From Streptomyces sp. CB01373 (GTDB lineage: Bacteria; Actinomycetota; Actinomycetes; Streptomycetales; Streptomycetaceae), in NCBI RefSeq assembly GCF_002803075.1, contig NZ_NNBK01000008.1, positions 62,001 to 126,000 of the forward strand: 64,000 nt of DNA, given 5' to 3'. The stretch's first letter is position 1. Every line of letters begins with the position of its first letter. The notes under the pieces were generated by a model. That model searched no databases. It had not been told where the DNA came from and saw only the letters and a program-made list of their open reading frames with translations. Positions 56,644 to 64,000 of the stretch are shown here, one piece after another. Position numbers and translations under genes: made by a program.

Positions 56644-57318
56644 ATGCTCAGGTTCATGCCCGTCGGTGACTCCATGACGATCGGCAGCACGGGCGAGCAC
56701 ACCTGGCGCTACCGGCTGTGGCAGCACCTGTGCGGAACGTACGGGGGCCCGTTCACGCTCGTCGGCCCGCGCGAGACGCTCTACGACAAGTCGGCGGACG
56801 CGCCGGTCTCCCTCGCCTACGCCGATCCGGACTTCCCCCGCGCCCATCTGGCCGGCTGGGGCGAGGGCTGGGGGCACATGGCCCCGCTCATCGGGGACGC
56901 GGTGCGCGAGTGCGGCGCGGACGTGCTGCTGGTCTCGCTCGGCCTGATCGACCTGGGCTTCTACACGAACCCCGAGCAGACGGCGGTCAACGTGGAGGCC
57001 TTCGTGCGGCAGGCGCGGGCCGCCGACGCGCGCGTCCGCGCGGTCGTGCTCCCGGTGATCCCGAACATCCGCGCCGCGGCCGACCCGCCCTTCGCCGCGC
57101 AGATGGACCGCTTCAACGAGCTGCTCGCCAAGGCGGTGGCCGACCTGGACGAACCCCGCTCCCCGCTGCTCCTGGCGCCCCCGCCGCCGACGTACGACAT
57201 CCACACGGACACCTACGACGGCACCCACCCGAACCAGAGCGGTGAGCACAAGATCGCGGCCGCGTTCGCGGAGGCGCTGCACCGGGGGTGGGGGTGGGGC
57301 GGGGAGTACGAGGACTGA
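56644..57318 (+). CDS. SGNH/GDSL-family hydrolase
   Basis: A 224-aa protein with block I PVGDSMTIGS (nucleophile Ser), block II/III region and the closing D-x2-H dyad in YDGTHPNQSG. No signal peptide is visible, so it acts in the cytoplasm or is exported by another route. SGNH enzymes are esterases or acetylhydrolases; the substrate is unknown. The ATG at 56644 begins exactly at the block I strand; open frame upstream to 56440 is antisense to the propeller gene. Confidence 0.88.
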   Translation: MLRFMPVGDSMTIGSTGEHTWRYRLWQHLCGTYGGPFTLVGPRETLYDKSADAPVSLAYADPDFPRAHLAGWGEGWGHMAPLIGDAVRECGADVLLVSLGLIDLGFYTNPEQTAVNVEAFVRQARAADARVRAVVLPVIPNIRAAADPPFAAQMDRFNELLAKAVADLDEPRSPLLLAPPPPTYDIHTDTYDGTHPNQSGEHKIAAAFAEALHRGWGWGGEYED

Positions 57319-57345
57319 GCCCTCACTGGCATATGCACGCCGCCC

Positions 57346-57390
57346 CGTGACCCGGATGCCGTGCGTATCGTTGTACCGCGCGGTCGCACT
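57346..57390 (+). repeat. 45-bp upstream block shared by the two Uma2 genes, copy A
   Basis: About 37 of 45 bases match 59833-59877. Conserved parts include CGTGACC at the left, GCCGTGC-TATCGTTG in the middle and CGCACT at the right end. It lies 33 bp upstream of the first Uma2 gene and may be its promoter: TGACC and CGTT at 16-bp spacing resemble an ECF-type promoter. Confidence 0.55.
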
Positions 57391-57422
57391 CGTCCGTGAG
57401 GCGACTGGGGAGGAACGCCACG

Positions 57423-58013
57423 ATGACCGTCCTGGAAGACAGGATCACGATGGCCGACGAGAACGTCGAGCGCCTGGACCTCTGGTTCCAGCGCTTTGAG
57501 CGGATGCCCGTCCCCGAGGGTTACAAGGCGGAGATCGTAGGGGGCAGTGTCTTCATGACGCCGCAGCGGGACATCCACTGGGAAACCATCCGTGAAATCC
57601 TCTGGGCTCTCGAAGATCACTTCGGAAGACGCCGCACGCGTGTGTTCACGGACGTCCGCATCGACTTCCCCGGCCTGGAGAACGGCTTCTGCCCCGATGT
57701 GGCCAAACTGCGCGAAGGCGCGGCAAAGGACCCCGACGGCCGCTGGCGGTACGAGGACGTCGACTTCATCGCCGAGGTCATCTCCAAGGGAACGGCCCAC
57801 AACGACTACGGCCCCAAGTTGATGGCCTACGCGCTCGCCGGTGTTCCCGTGTACCTCATCGCCGACCCTTACCAGGGCAGGTGCCATCTGTACACGGAGC
57901 CCAAGGAGGGCTCCTACACCTGTGAGCTGCGTGTGGACTACGGAACCGACATCGACATGAGCACCACTCCCCTCGGTCTCGTCCTCAGGACCGGTGACTT
58001 CCCCCGCGACTGA
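57423..58013 (+). CDS. Uma2 family endonuclease-fold (DUF820) protein
   Basis: A 196-aa protein with a PD-(D/E)xK-like fold. Candidate catalytic residues are FCPDVAKL (Asp), VDFIAEVISKGTAHNDYGPK (Glu-Val, then Asp and Lys). Uma2 proteins are abundant in Streptomyces and cyanobacteria with no settled role; some are linked to transposons. A second copy at 59895-60497 is about half identical in the core and shares the N-terminal layout. GGGGAGGAA lies 8 nt upstream of the ATG. Confidence 0.9.
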   Translation: MTVLEDRITMADENVERLDLWFQRFERMPVPEGYKAEIVGGSVFMTPQRDIHWETIREILWALEDHFGRRRTRVFTDVRIDFPGLENGFCPDVAKLREGAAKDPDGRWRYEDVDFIAEVISKGTAHNDYGPKLMAYALAGVPVYLIADPYQGRCHLYTEPKEGSYTCELRVDYGTDIDMSTTPLGLVLRTGDFPRD

Positions 58014-58081
58014 CCACCCCCGTTGCCCCGTCCGCAACCCCCCTTGCATCGAGCGCACTCCAAGACGTTGGCTTGTGGACC

Positions 58082-59077
58082 ATGAAGTACACACAGCTCG
58101 GACGCACAGGACTCAAGGTCAGCCGACTGGTGCTCGGCACGATGAACTTCGGTCCGCAGACCGACGAGGCGGACAGCCACGCGATCATGGACGCGGCGCT
58201 GGACGCGGGGATCAACATCTTCGACACGGCCAACGTCTACGGCTGGGGCGAGGACAAGGGCCGCACCGAGTCGATCATCGGCAACTGGTTCGCCAAGGGC
58301 GGGGACCGGCGCGACAAGGTCGTCCTGGCCACCAAGGTCTACGGGAACATGTCCGCGGACAACTCCAACGTCTGGCCCAACCACGACAAGCTCTCCGCCG
58401 TGAACATCCGGCGGGCCGTGGACGCCAGCCTCAAGCGGCTGCGGACCGACCACATCGACGTCTACCAGTTCCACCACATCGACAGGGACACGCCCTTCGA
58501 GGAGATCTGGCAGGCCGTCGACGTACTGATCCAGCAGGGCAAGATCCTCTACGTCGGCTCCTCCAACTTCCCCGGCTACAAGATCGCCCAGGCCAACGAG
58601 ATCGCCGCGCGGCGCTCCGGCACCATCGGGCTGGTCAGCGAGCAGTGCCTGTACAACCTCGCCGAGCGGCGCGCCGAGATGGAGGTGATCCCGGCCGCGC
58701 GGGACTACGGCCTCGGGGTCATCCCCTGGTCGCCGCTGAACGGGGGGCTGCTGGGCGGTGTGCTCAGGAAGCAGGTCGAGGGCGGCCGGCGTGCCTCCGG
58801 CAGGTCCGTCGACGCGCTCGCCGACACCGCCATGCGCGACCGGATCCAGGCGTACGAGGACCTGCTCGACAAGCACGGTCTGGAGCCCGGCGAGGTCGCG
58901 CTGGCCTGGCTGCTCACCCGGCCCGCCGTGACCGGCCCGATCGTCGGCCCGCGCACCGCCGAGCAGCTCGCGTCGGCGCTGCGGGCGGTCGAGCTGGAAC
59001 TGAGCGAGGAGCTGCTGACCGGGCTCGACGAGATCTTCCCCGGTCCGGGTCCGTCTCCGGAGGCCTTCGCCTGGTAG
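58082..59077 (+). CDS. Aldo/keto reductase
   Basis: A 331-aa NADPH-dependent TIM-barrel reductase. AKR features are INIFDTANVYGWGEDKGRTE (catalytic Asp-Tyr), ATKVYG (Lys) and QFHHIDRDTPFEEIW (His), with C-terminal GPRTAEQLASAL for cofactor binding. It probably reduces small aldehydes or sugars; the substrate is unknown. It sits between the two Uma2 paralogues on the same strand, 68 bp after the first. Confidence 0.94.
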   Translation: MKYTQLGRTGLKVSRLVLGTMNFGPQTDEADSHAIMDAALDAGINIFDTANVYGWGEDKGRTESIIGNWFAKGGDRRDKVVLATKVYGNMSADNSNVWPNHDKLSAVNIRRAVDASLKRLRTDHIDVYQFHHIDRDTPFEEIWQAVDVLIQQGKILYVGSSNFPGYKIAQANEIAARRSGTIGLVSEQCLYNLAERRAEMEVIPAARDYGLGVIPWSPLNGGLLGGVLRKQVEGGRRASGRSVDALADTAMRDRIQAYEDLLDKHGLEPGEVALAWLLTRPAVTGPIVGPRTAEQLASALRAVELELSEELLTGLDEIFPGPGPSPEAFAW

Positions 59078-59131
59078 GCGCCTGCCGCGCCGCCCCGGCG
59101 GCCGTACCGGCCCTGGCGGCCGTGCTCCGCG

Positions 59132-59221
59132 TCACCTGCCGAGCGCGGCCGCCATGGCGACGACGACGAACATCAGCACGAGCGCACCGGCCATGATCCG
59201 GTTCCGGGTTTTCGGGTCCAC
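59132..59221 (-). CDS. 29-aa membrane peptide after thpR
   Basis: A GTG-initiated ORF begins DPKTRNRIMAGALVLMFVVV and continues hydrophobic to AAALGR. It has one transmembrane helix with a basic N-terminal end. Similar short actinobacterial ORFs are known to me only as hypothetical membrane proteins. It follows thpR by 10 bp on the same strand, so it is probably co-transcribed. The start has no ribosome site. Confidence 0.5.
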   Translation of the reverse strand: MDPKTRNRIMAGALVLMFVVVAMAAALGR

Positions 59222-59231
59222 GTACTCGAGA

Positions 59232-59804
59232 CTAACCGGCCGCCCGCAGTGGCCAGCGGCCGACCGGTTCGTAACGGGGCTGTTCCCCCGGCACTCCGGA
59301 CACCGGCAGCAGGCTGCGCACGAGGACCAGCTCCTCCACGGTCCAGGCGCTGCTCGCGAAGTCCCGCAGCGCCTGGACGTACGGCCGTACGTCCAGGGCG
59401 TCCCGGCTGCGCGCCACCGTCAGATGGGCCTTGTAGGGGCGGTGCTCCCCCATCGGCACGCCCGCCTTCCGCGCCGCCGCGTCCGCCCGCCCGGCCAGCA
59501 GCCGCAGGGCCGCGAGGTCGCCCTCCACCCCCGTCCACAGCGCCTTGCCCCGCCCGAACTGCCCTCCCCCGCGCAGCGCGAGCGAGAAGACCCCGGTCCG
59601 GTGCGCGGCGTTCTCCAGGCGGGCCGACAGCGCGGGTACGACCTCCTCGTCGACCTCGCCGTAGAAGGCGAGCGTGAAGTGCCATCCGGGCCGCTGTGTC
59701 CACCGCAACCGCTCCGCACCGGGCAGCTTCCGCAACGTGGCGACCTCGTCCGCGAGCCCCCGGAGCACATCCCCCGGCGGCAGCACGGCGGCGAAGAGTC
59801 TCAT
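59232..59804 (-). CDS. thpR: RNA 2',3'-cyclic phosphodiesterase
   Basis: A 190-aa 2H phosphoesterase with both H-x-T motifs (HFTLAF and HLTVAR) at the correct spacing. It hydrolyses 2',3'-cyclic phosphates on RNA ends, or reverse-ligates tRNA halves in vitro. The ATG at 59804 begins MRLFAAVLPPGDV, matching family N-termini. It is flanked by Uma2 and aldo/keto reductase genes on the other strand. Confidence 0.93.
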   Translation of the reverse strand: MRLFAAVLPPGDVLRGLADEVATLRKLPGAERLRWTQRPGWHFTLAFYGEVDEEVVPALSARLENAAHRTGVFSLALRGGGQFGRGKALWTGVEGDLAALRLLAGRADAAARKAGVPMGEHRPYKAHLTVARSRDALDVRPYVQALRDFASSAWTVEELVLVRSLLPVSGVPGEQPRYEPVGRWPLRAAG

Positions 59805-59832
59805 GACCCCAGTGTCCCGCCCCACACCCGGG

Positions 59833-59877
59833 CGTGACCTGGCCGCCGTGCATATCGTTGGACGGCGCAGCCGCACT
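59833..59877 (+). repeat. 45-bp upstream block shared by the two Uma2 genes, copy B
   Basis: The counterpart of 57346-57390, ending 18 bp upstream of the second Uma2 gene. It keeps CGTGACC, GCCGTGC-TATCGTTG and CGCACT. The 16-bp distance between TGACC and CGTT is also kept. Confidence 0.55.
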
Positions 59878-59894
59878 GCGACCAGTCGGCAGCA

Positions 59895-60497
59895 GTGGGA
59901 AACAGCACACTGACTGCTCCGGCAGACAGGACCGAGATGGCCGACCAAAGCGACTGGCCCACCCTCGACGAGATGTTCGAGTGGCTGGAGCGGATGCCCG
60001 TCCCCGAAGGTTTCAAGACCGAGATCGTCGAGGGGGGCATCTTCGTCACGCCACAGCGGGACACCCACTGGGAGATCACCGCGGCCCTCCACGAACAGGT
60101 GCGCGCCAAGTACCCGCGCAGGCGCGTGAAGTCCGACGTCCGCATCGACTACCCCGGACACCTCAACGGCTTCGCCTCCGACGTCGTCGCGCTGGCGGAG
60201 GGTGCCCTGAAGGACGAGAGGGGTCACTGGCGTCCCGGGGACGTCGAGCTGGTCGCCGAGGTGATCTCCCAGGGCACGGCCAGGAACGACTACGGCCCGA
60301 AGAAGGACGCCTTCGCGGCAGCCGGAGTGCCGGTGTACCTGATCGTGGACCCGTACACCGGCACATGGCACCTGCACACCCTGCCGAAGGACGGCGATTA
60401 CCGGGGTGTCCTCAGCCTCGACTTCGGTGACGAGATCGACCTGAACGACACCCCGGTCGGCCTCGTCCTCAAGACCGACGAGTTCCCCCGCGACTGA
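59895..60497 (+). CDS. Uma2 family endonuclease-fold (DUF820) protein, second copy
   Basis: A 200-aa paralogue of the protein at 57423: both have E-R-MPVPEG, FVTPQRDTHW/FMTPQRDIHW, DVRID and EVIS-GTA-NDYGPK. The shared N-terminal pattern ahead of ERMPVPEG argues for GTG at 59895 rather than ATG at 59937. Putative catalytic residues (FASDVVAL, ELVAEVISQGTARNDYGPK) are kept. The role is unknown; see the paired finding. Confidence 0.88.
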   Translation: MGNSTLTAPADRTEMADQSDWPTLDEMFEWLERMPVPEGFKTEIVEGGIFVTPQRDTHWEITAALHEQVRAKYPRRRVKSDVRIDYPGHLNGFASDVVALAEGALKDERGHWRPGDVELVAEVISQGTARNDYGPKKDAFAAAGVPVYLIVDPYTGTWHLHTLPKDGDYRGVLSLDFGDEIDLNDTPVGLVLKTDEFPRD

Positions 60498-60527
60498 CCC
60501 GTTCCCGCCGGACCGGACGCCCCCGGG

Positions 60528-61889
60528 CTACGCCACCGCCGCCAGTTCCTTGCCCTGTTCGCGGGGGACCAGGTTGACCTGGGGGTGGCCGCGGTGCCAG
60601 GCGATGGAGAGGCGCAGGCCGCCGACGCGGGTCAGGACCAGGCCGACGGTGGCGGCCGCGACGAGGGAGACGGCACCGCCCACGGCGAAGCCGACGCGGG
60701 CGCCGTAGGCGTCGGTGATCCAGCCGACAAGGGGCGCGCCGAGCGGCGTACCGCCCATGAACACCATCATGAACAGGGCCATCACCCGCCCCCGCATGGC
60801 CGGGTCGGTGCCCATCTGCACCGCGGTGTTCGCCGTGACGTTGACCGTCAGGCCGAATATCCCGATGGGCGCCATCAGCAGCGCGAACAGCCAGTACGAC
60901 GGGGCCGCCGCGGCGACGATCTCCAGCGCGCCGAAGGCCGCGGCGGCCGCGATGAGCACGCGCAGCCGGGCGGTGCCGCGGCGGGCCGCGAGCAGGGCGC
61001 CGACCAGGGAGCCGACCGCCATCACGGTGTTGAAGAGGCTGTAGGCGCCGGCTCCGGCGTGGAAGACGTCGTCGGCGTAGGCCGACAGCCACACCGGGAA
61101 GTTGAAGCCGAAGGTGCCGATGAAGCCGACCAGGACGATCGGCCAGATCAGCTCGGGACGGCCGGCGACATAGCGCAGGCCCTCGCGGAGCTGGCCCTTG
61201 CCGCGCGGGGCGCGCTCGACGACGTGCAGCTCGCGGGAGCGCATCAGCAGCAGGCCGGCGATGGGCGCGACGAAGGACAGGCCGTTGGCGAGGAACGCCC
61301 AGCCGGTGCCCACGCCGGTGATCATCAGGCCCGCGACGGCGGGACCGATCAGCCGCGCGGACTGGAAGTTCGCGGAGTTCAGGCTGACCGCGTTCTGGAG
61401 CTGCTTCGGGCCGACCATCTCCGAGACGAAGGACTGGCGGGCCGGGTTGTCCAGGACCGTGGCCAGGCCGACCGCGAACGCGGCGACGTAGACGTGCCAC
61501 ACCTGGACCTGGCCGGTCAGGGTGAGCGCGGCGAGCGCGAGGCCGGTGACGGCCATGGCCGACTGGGTGGCGAGCAGGGTGGGCCGCTTGGGCAGGCGGT
61601 CGACGAGGACGCCGCCGTAGAGGCCGAACAGCAGCATCGGCAGGAACTGCAGGGCCGTCGTGATGCCGACGGCGGCCGAGGAGCCGGTGAGGCTCAGGAC
61701 CAGCCAGTCCTGCGCGATGCGCTGCATCCAGGTGCCGGTGTTGGAGACGACCTGGCCGAGGAAGAACAGGCGGTAGTTCCTGACCCTCAGCGAGCTGAAC
61801 ATCGAGGACTTACGGGGTGTGTCGGGGGCGGTGCGGGAGTCGTGGGTGGTCGGTGCGGGGGCGGAGTCTGCTCCGGATCCCGTACTCAA
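60528..61889 (-). CDS. MFS transporter (MFS_3/enterobactin exporter-like type)
   Basis: A 453-aa protein with about 12 helices: NYRLFFLGQVVSNTGTWMQRIAQDWL is the typical opening of the MFS_3 subgroup, and GGVLVDRLPKRPTLL is motif A. This subgroup includes siderophore and drug exporters. The start is probably TTG at 61889, since AAGGAGG lies 9 nt upstream; earlier in-frame codons lie before that ribosome site. It follows a MarR gene by 49 bp on the same strand, so MarR may repress it. Confidence 0.88.
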   Translation of the reverse strand: MSTGSGADSAPAPTTHDSRTAPDTPRKSSMFSSLRVRNYRLFFLGQVVSNTGTWMQRIAQDWLVLSLTGSSAAVGITTALQFLPMLLFGLYGGVLVDRLPKRPTLLATQSAMAVTGLALAALTLTGQVQVWHVYVAAFAVGLATVLDNPARQSFVSEMVGPKQLQNAVSLNSANFQSARLIGPAVAGLMITGVGTGWAFLANGLSFVAPIAGLLLMRSRELHVVERAPRGKGQLREGLRYVAGRPELIWPIVLVGFIGTFGFNFPVWLSAYADDVFHAGAGAYSLFNTVMAVGSLVGALLAARRGTARLRVLIAAAAAFGALEIVAAAAPSYWLFALLMAPIGIFGLTVNVTANTAVQMGTDPAMRGRVMALFMMVFMGGTPLGAPLVGWITDAYGARVGFAVGGAVSLVAAATVGLVLTRVGGLRLSIAWHRGHPQVNLVPREQGKELAAVA

Positions 61890-61938
61890 AAGGGTTCGCC
61901 TCCTTGGCCGGCTGCTCACTCGCCGAGTGGTACGTGTT

Positions 61939-62376
61939 CTACAGGTGTGCGAGCTTCTCCAGTACGGGGGCGGCGGCGCTCAGTTTGGCCCACTCGTCCT
62001 CGTCCAGACCCTCGACCAGGCCGGCCAGGAAGGCGTTCCGCTTGCGGCGGCTCTCCTCCAGCATCGTTTCGGCCTGGGCGGTCCGCGTGACCACCTTCTG
62101 ACGCCGGTCCTCGGGGTGGGGCTCCAGGCTGACCAGCCCCTTGGCTTCGAGCAGCGCCACGATGCGGGTCATCGACGGCGGCTGCACGTGCTCCTTGCGG
62201 GCGAGCTCGCCCGGCGTGGCGCTTCCGCAGTTGGACAGGGTGCCCAGCACCGACATCTCGGTGGGGCTCAGCGACTCGTCGACCCGCTGGTGCTTGAGCC
62301 GACGGGACAACCGCATCACGGCGGAGCGCAGGGAGTTCACGGCGGCAGCGTCGTCGCCATGGGTGAGGTCCGGCAT
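61939..62376 (-). CDS. MarR family transcriptional regulator
   Basis: A 145-aa winged-helix regulator: LSPTEMSVLGTLSNCG, PGELARKEHVQPPSMTRIVALLEAKG (recognition helix) and LEPHPEDRRQKVVTRT (wing). A 28-bp interrupted inverted repeat sits 4 bp upstream of its ATG, so it probably autoregulates and controls the downstream exporter. The ATG at 62376 is clear. Confidence 0.94.
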   Translation of the reverse strand: MPDLTHGDDAAAVNSLRSAVMRLSRRLKHQRVDESLSPTEMSVLGTLSNCGSATPGELARKEHVQPPSMTRIVALLEAKGLVSLEPHPEDRRQKVVTRTAQAETMLEESRRKRNAFLAGLVEGLDEDEWAKLSAAAPVLEKLAHL

Positions 62377-62380
62377 GTTC

Positions 62381-62408
62381 TTTAGCGTAACTCATTACTC
62401 TCGCTAAA
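62381..62408. promoter_or_regulatory. MarR autoregulatory inverted repeat
   Basis: TTTAGCG and CGCTAAA flank 14 bp (TAACTCATTACTCT) immediately upstream of the MarR gene, a classic operator position overlapping its promoter. Confidence 0.65.
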
Positions 62409-62528
62409 TACCACCGGGGACACACCCTGCGCCCGTGACTCCCGCCACTGAAGTTCTCGTCACTCTTTCGGGTGATCCCGGTGCGGAACATGACGCCTCG
62501 CGCGTAAGGGTGCCGCGACCCTCGTGCC

Positions 62529-62753
62529 ATGGGGACCAGTGTGCTCAGCCTGCGCATGGACCACGAGCTGCTCGAACGGCTCAGGTGCCATGCCGCGAAA
62601 AGAGGAATGAGCGTCCAGGACTATGTCGTCCGGACGCTCATTCGGGATGACTTCGACGAGCGGTTCCAGGCCGCCGTCGAGGAGACGGAGAGGTTCTACG
62701 GGGTCAACCTGACCCCGGGGGATCAGGTCAGGCCGAGGGCCGGCATCAGGTAG
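62529..62753 (+). CDS. Ribbon-helix-helix (CopG-like) small protein
   Basis: A 74-aa protein: the strand SVLSLRMDHELLERLR, then a helix-turn-helix AAKRGMSVQDYVVRTLIRDD, fit a ribbon-helix-helix DNA-binding fold. No toxin partner is adjacent, so it may be a lone regulator. Its last 31 bp overlap the 3' end of the convergent permease gene. Confidence 0.75.
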   Translation: MGTSVLSLRMDHELLERLRCHAAKRGMSVQDYVVRTLIRDDFDERFQAAVEETERFYGVNLTPGDQVRPRAGIR

Positions 62754-64000
62754 TAGAAGGCGAAGACCGCCGCCACCACGTACATCGCCACCGGCACGTC
62801 CTTGCCGCGGCCGGCGGCCAGGCGCAGCACCACGAAGGTGATGAAGCCCATGCCGATGCCGTTGGTGATCGAGTAGGTGAACGGCATCATCAGCATCGTC
62901 ACGAAGGCCGGGATGGCGATCGTGTAGTCCGCCCAGTCGATCTCCTTGACTGAACCGGACAGGATCAGGAAGCCCACCGCGAGCAGCGCCGGGGTGGCCG
63001 CCTGGGACGGCACCATGGTGGCGATCGGGGTCAGGAACAGCGCCACGGCGAACAGGGCACCGGTGATGACGTTGGCGAAGCCGGTCCTCGCGCCCTCGCC
63101 GACGCCCGCCGTCGACTCGACGAAGCAGGTGGTGGCGGAGGAGGAGCTGGCGCCACCGGCGGCGACCGCGATGCCGTCGACGAAGAGGACCTTGTTGATG
63201 CCGGGCATCTGCCCCTGGGCGTCGGTCAGCTTCGCCTCGTCGCTGATGCCCATGATCGTGCCCATGGCGTCGAAGAAGGTCGACAGCAGCACGGTGAAGA
63301 CGAACAGGACGCCGGTGAGCACACCGACCTTCCCGAAACCGCCGAACAGGCTGACCTTGCCCAGCAGGCCGAAGTCGGGGGTGCTCACCGGACTGCCCGG
63401 CCACTTCGGGGTGGTCAGACCCCAGGACGGCACCTTGGCGACGGAGTTGATCACGAGCGCCAGGACGGTCATCGCGATGATCGAGATCAGGATCGCGCCG
63501 GGCACCTTGCGCAGGATCAGCGCCAGCGTGAGCAGCGCGCCCAGGATGAAGACGAGAACCGGCCAGCCGTTGAGGTGACCGTCCGCGCCGAGCTGGAGCG
63601 GGACGGTGGTGTGGGCGGCGTCCGGGATACGGGAGACGAAGCCGGAGTCGACGAGCCCGATCAGCATGATGAACAGGCCGATACCGATGGCGATGCCCTT
63701 GCGCAGGCCGAGCGGCACGGCGTTCATCACGCGCTCACGCAGGCCGGTGGCGACCAGCAGCATCACCACGAAACCGGCGAGGACGACCATGCCCATGGCG
63801 TCCGGCCACGTCATGCGCGGCGCGAGCTGAAGCGCGACGACCGTGTTGACGCCGAGGCCGGCGGCGAGCGCGATCGGCACGTTGCCGATGACGCCCATGA
63901 GCAGCGTGGTGAACGCGGCGGTCACGACGGTGGCGGTGACGAGCTGGCCGTTGTCGAGCTGGTGCCCGTACATGTCCTTCGCGCTGCCCAGGATGATCGG
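62723..64000 (-). CDS. NCS2/AzgA-type purine permease, N-terminus beyond window
   Basis: At least 425 aa of a membrane permease with the AzgA-type signatures STFFDAMGTIMGISDEA and SSATTCFVESTAGVGEGARTG. It probably imports hypoxanthine/guanine/adenine by proton symport. Multiple helices are visible; the N-terminal 40-60 residues lie beyond base 64000 (the frame stays open at PIILGSAKDMYG). It converges and overlaps with the RHH gene. Confidence 0.94.
   Translation of the reverse strand, partial: PIILGSAKDMYGHQLDNGQLVTATVVTAAFTTLLMGVIGNVPIALAAGLGVNTVVALQLAPRMTWPDAMGMVVLAGFVVMLLVATGLRERVMNAVPLGLRKGIAIGIGLFIMLIGLVDSGFVSRIPDAAHTTVPLQLGADGHLNGWPVLVFILGALLTLALILRKVPGAILISIIAMTVLALVINSVAKVPSWGLTTPKWPGSPVSTPDFGLLGKVSLFGGFGKVGVLTGVLFVFTVLLSTFFDAMGTIMGISDEAKLTDAQGQMPGINKVLFVDGIAVAAGGASSSSATTCFVESTAGVGEGARTGFANVITGALFAVALFLTPIATMVPSQAATPALLAVGFLILSGSVKEIDWADYTIAIPAFVTMLMMPFTYSITNGIGMGFITFVVLRLAAGRGKDVPVAMYVVAAVFAFYYLMPALGLT

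Overview
The window is chromosomal DNA from a Streptomyces-type actinomycete. Evidence: about 70-75% GC with strong third-position GC bias, long antisense shadow frames, TTA codons so rare that only three of the annotated genes carry one, and hallmark families (bldA-type TTA codons, anti-sigma/anti-anti-sigma proteins, Uma2 proteins, 'SCO4402 family' protein, CebR box, DasR-like box, mycothiol-dependent MDMPI domains). From memory, the gene order from about 15 kb to 52 kb resembles the S. coelicolor segment running from the SCO4411 region down to SCO4366, including purU, dmdR1, pdxH, a second citrate synthase and serC. No alignment was run.

Layout. 0-14 kb: 5' part of a Ser/Thr kinase, a VOC protein, TetR, a lipoprotein, a HupE-like membrane protein, then a secreted metallophosphoesterase with a WxL-like C-terminal domain followed by a DUF916 (WxL-interacting type) membrane-anchored protein. 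After these come a PdxH-like oxidase, two GNAT acetyltransferases, a flavin monooxygenase, and a divergent MFS transporter/GlxA-type regulator pair. 14-19 kb: a signalling block with an RsbW-like ATPase, a four-EF-hand protein, a STAS anti-anti-sigma factor, and an ECF sigma factor translationally coupled to a ZAS zinc-finger protein fused to an MDMPI domain. 19.0-19.6 kb: a non-coding degenerate minisatellite with a 111-bp higher-order repeat. 19.6-31 kb: purU, an orphan substrate-binding lipoprotein, a Pro/Gly-rich membrane protein with EGATQ repeats, an HTH/TPR regulator divergent from a prim-pol-like protein, a two-gene ABC exporter, and a hydrolase/methyltransferase pair.

31-38 kb: the iron regulator dmdR1 preceded by a structured leader and a 12-codon ORF with an almost full-length Shine-Dalgarno sequence; a PAS/GAF protein; a SIS-domain protein under a DasR-like operator; canonical pdxH; a citrate synthase; and a 2OG-Fe(II) oxygenase preceded by a sulfur-type leader peptide. 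38.4-47 kb: a minus-strand catabolic operon of MDMPI-like protein, AtuA, carboxyltransferase, biotin carboxylase, acyl-CoA dehydrogenase, enoyl-CoA hydratase and TetR, suited to branched acyl-CoA or acyclic terpenoid breakdown; the AtuA gene carries a TTA codon. 47-56.6 kb: an EamA exporter, a GlcD/GlcF fusion divergent from a leaderless serC, an endonuclease/exonuclease/phosphatase-fold membrane protein, a CebR-box- and TTA-controlled cellulase, and a secreted propeller-like protein. 56.6-64 kb: an SGNH hydrolase, two Uma2 paralogues sharing a 45-bp upstream block, an aldo/keto reductase, thpR with a 29-aa membrane peptide, an MFS/MarR pair, an RHH protein, and an NCS2 purine permease running off the right edge.

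Two different CTAG-bounded inverted-repeat elements (14215-14299 and 26564-26631) each supply the TAG stop codon of the gene they abut. No CRISPR array, tRNA, rRNA, complete insertion sequence or prophage was seen.
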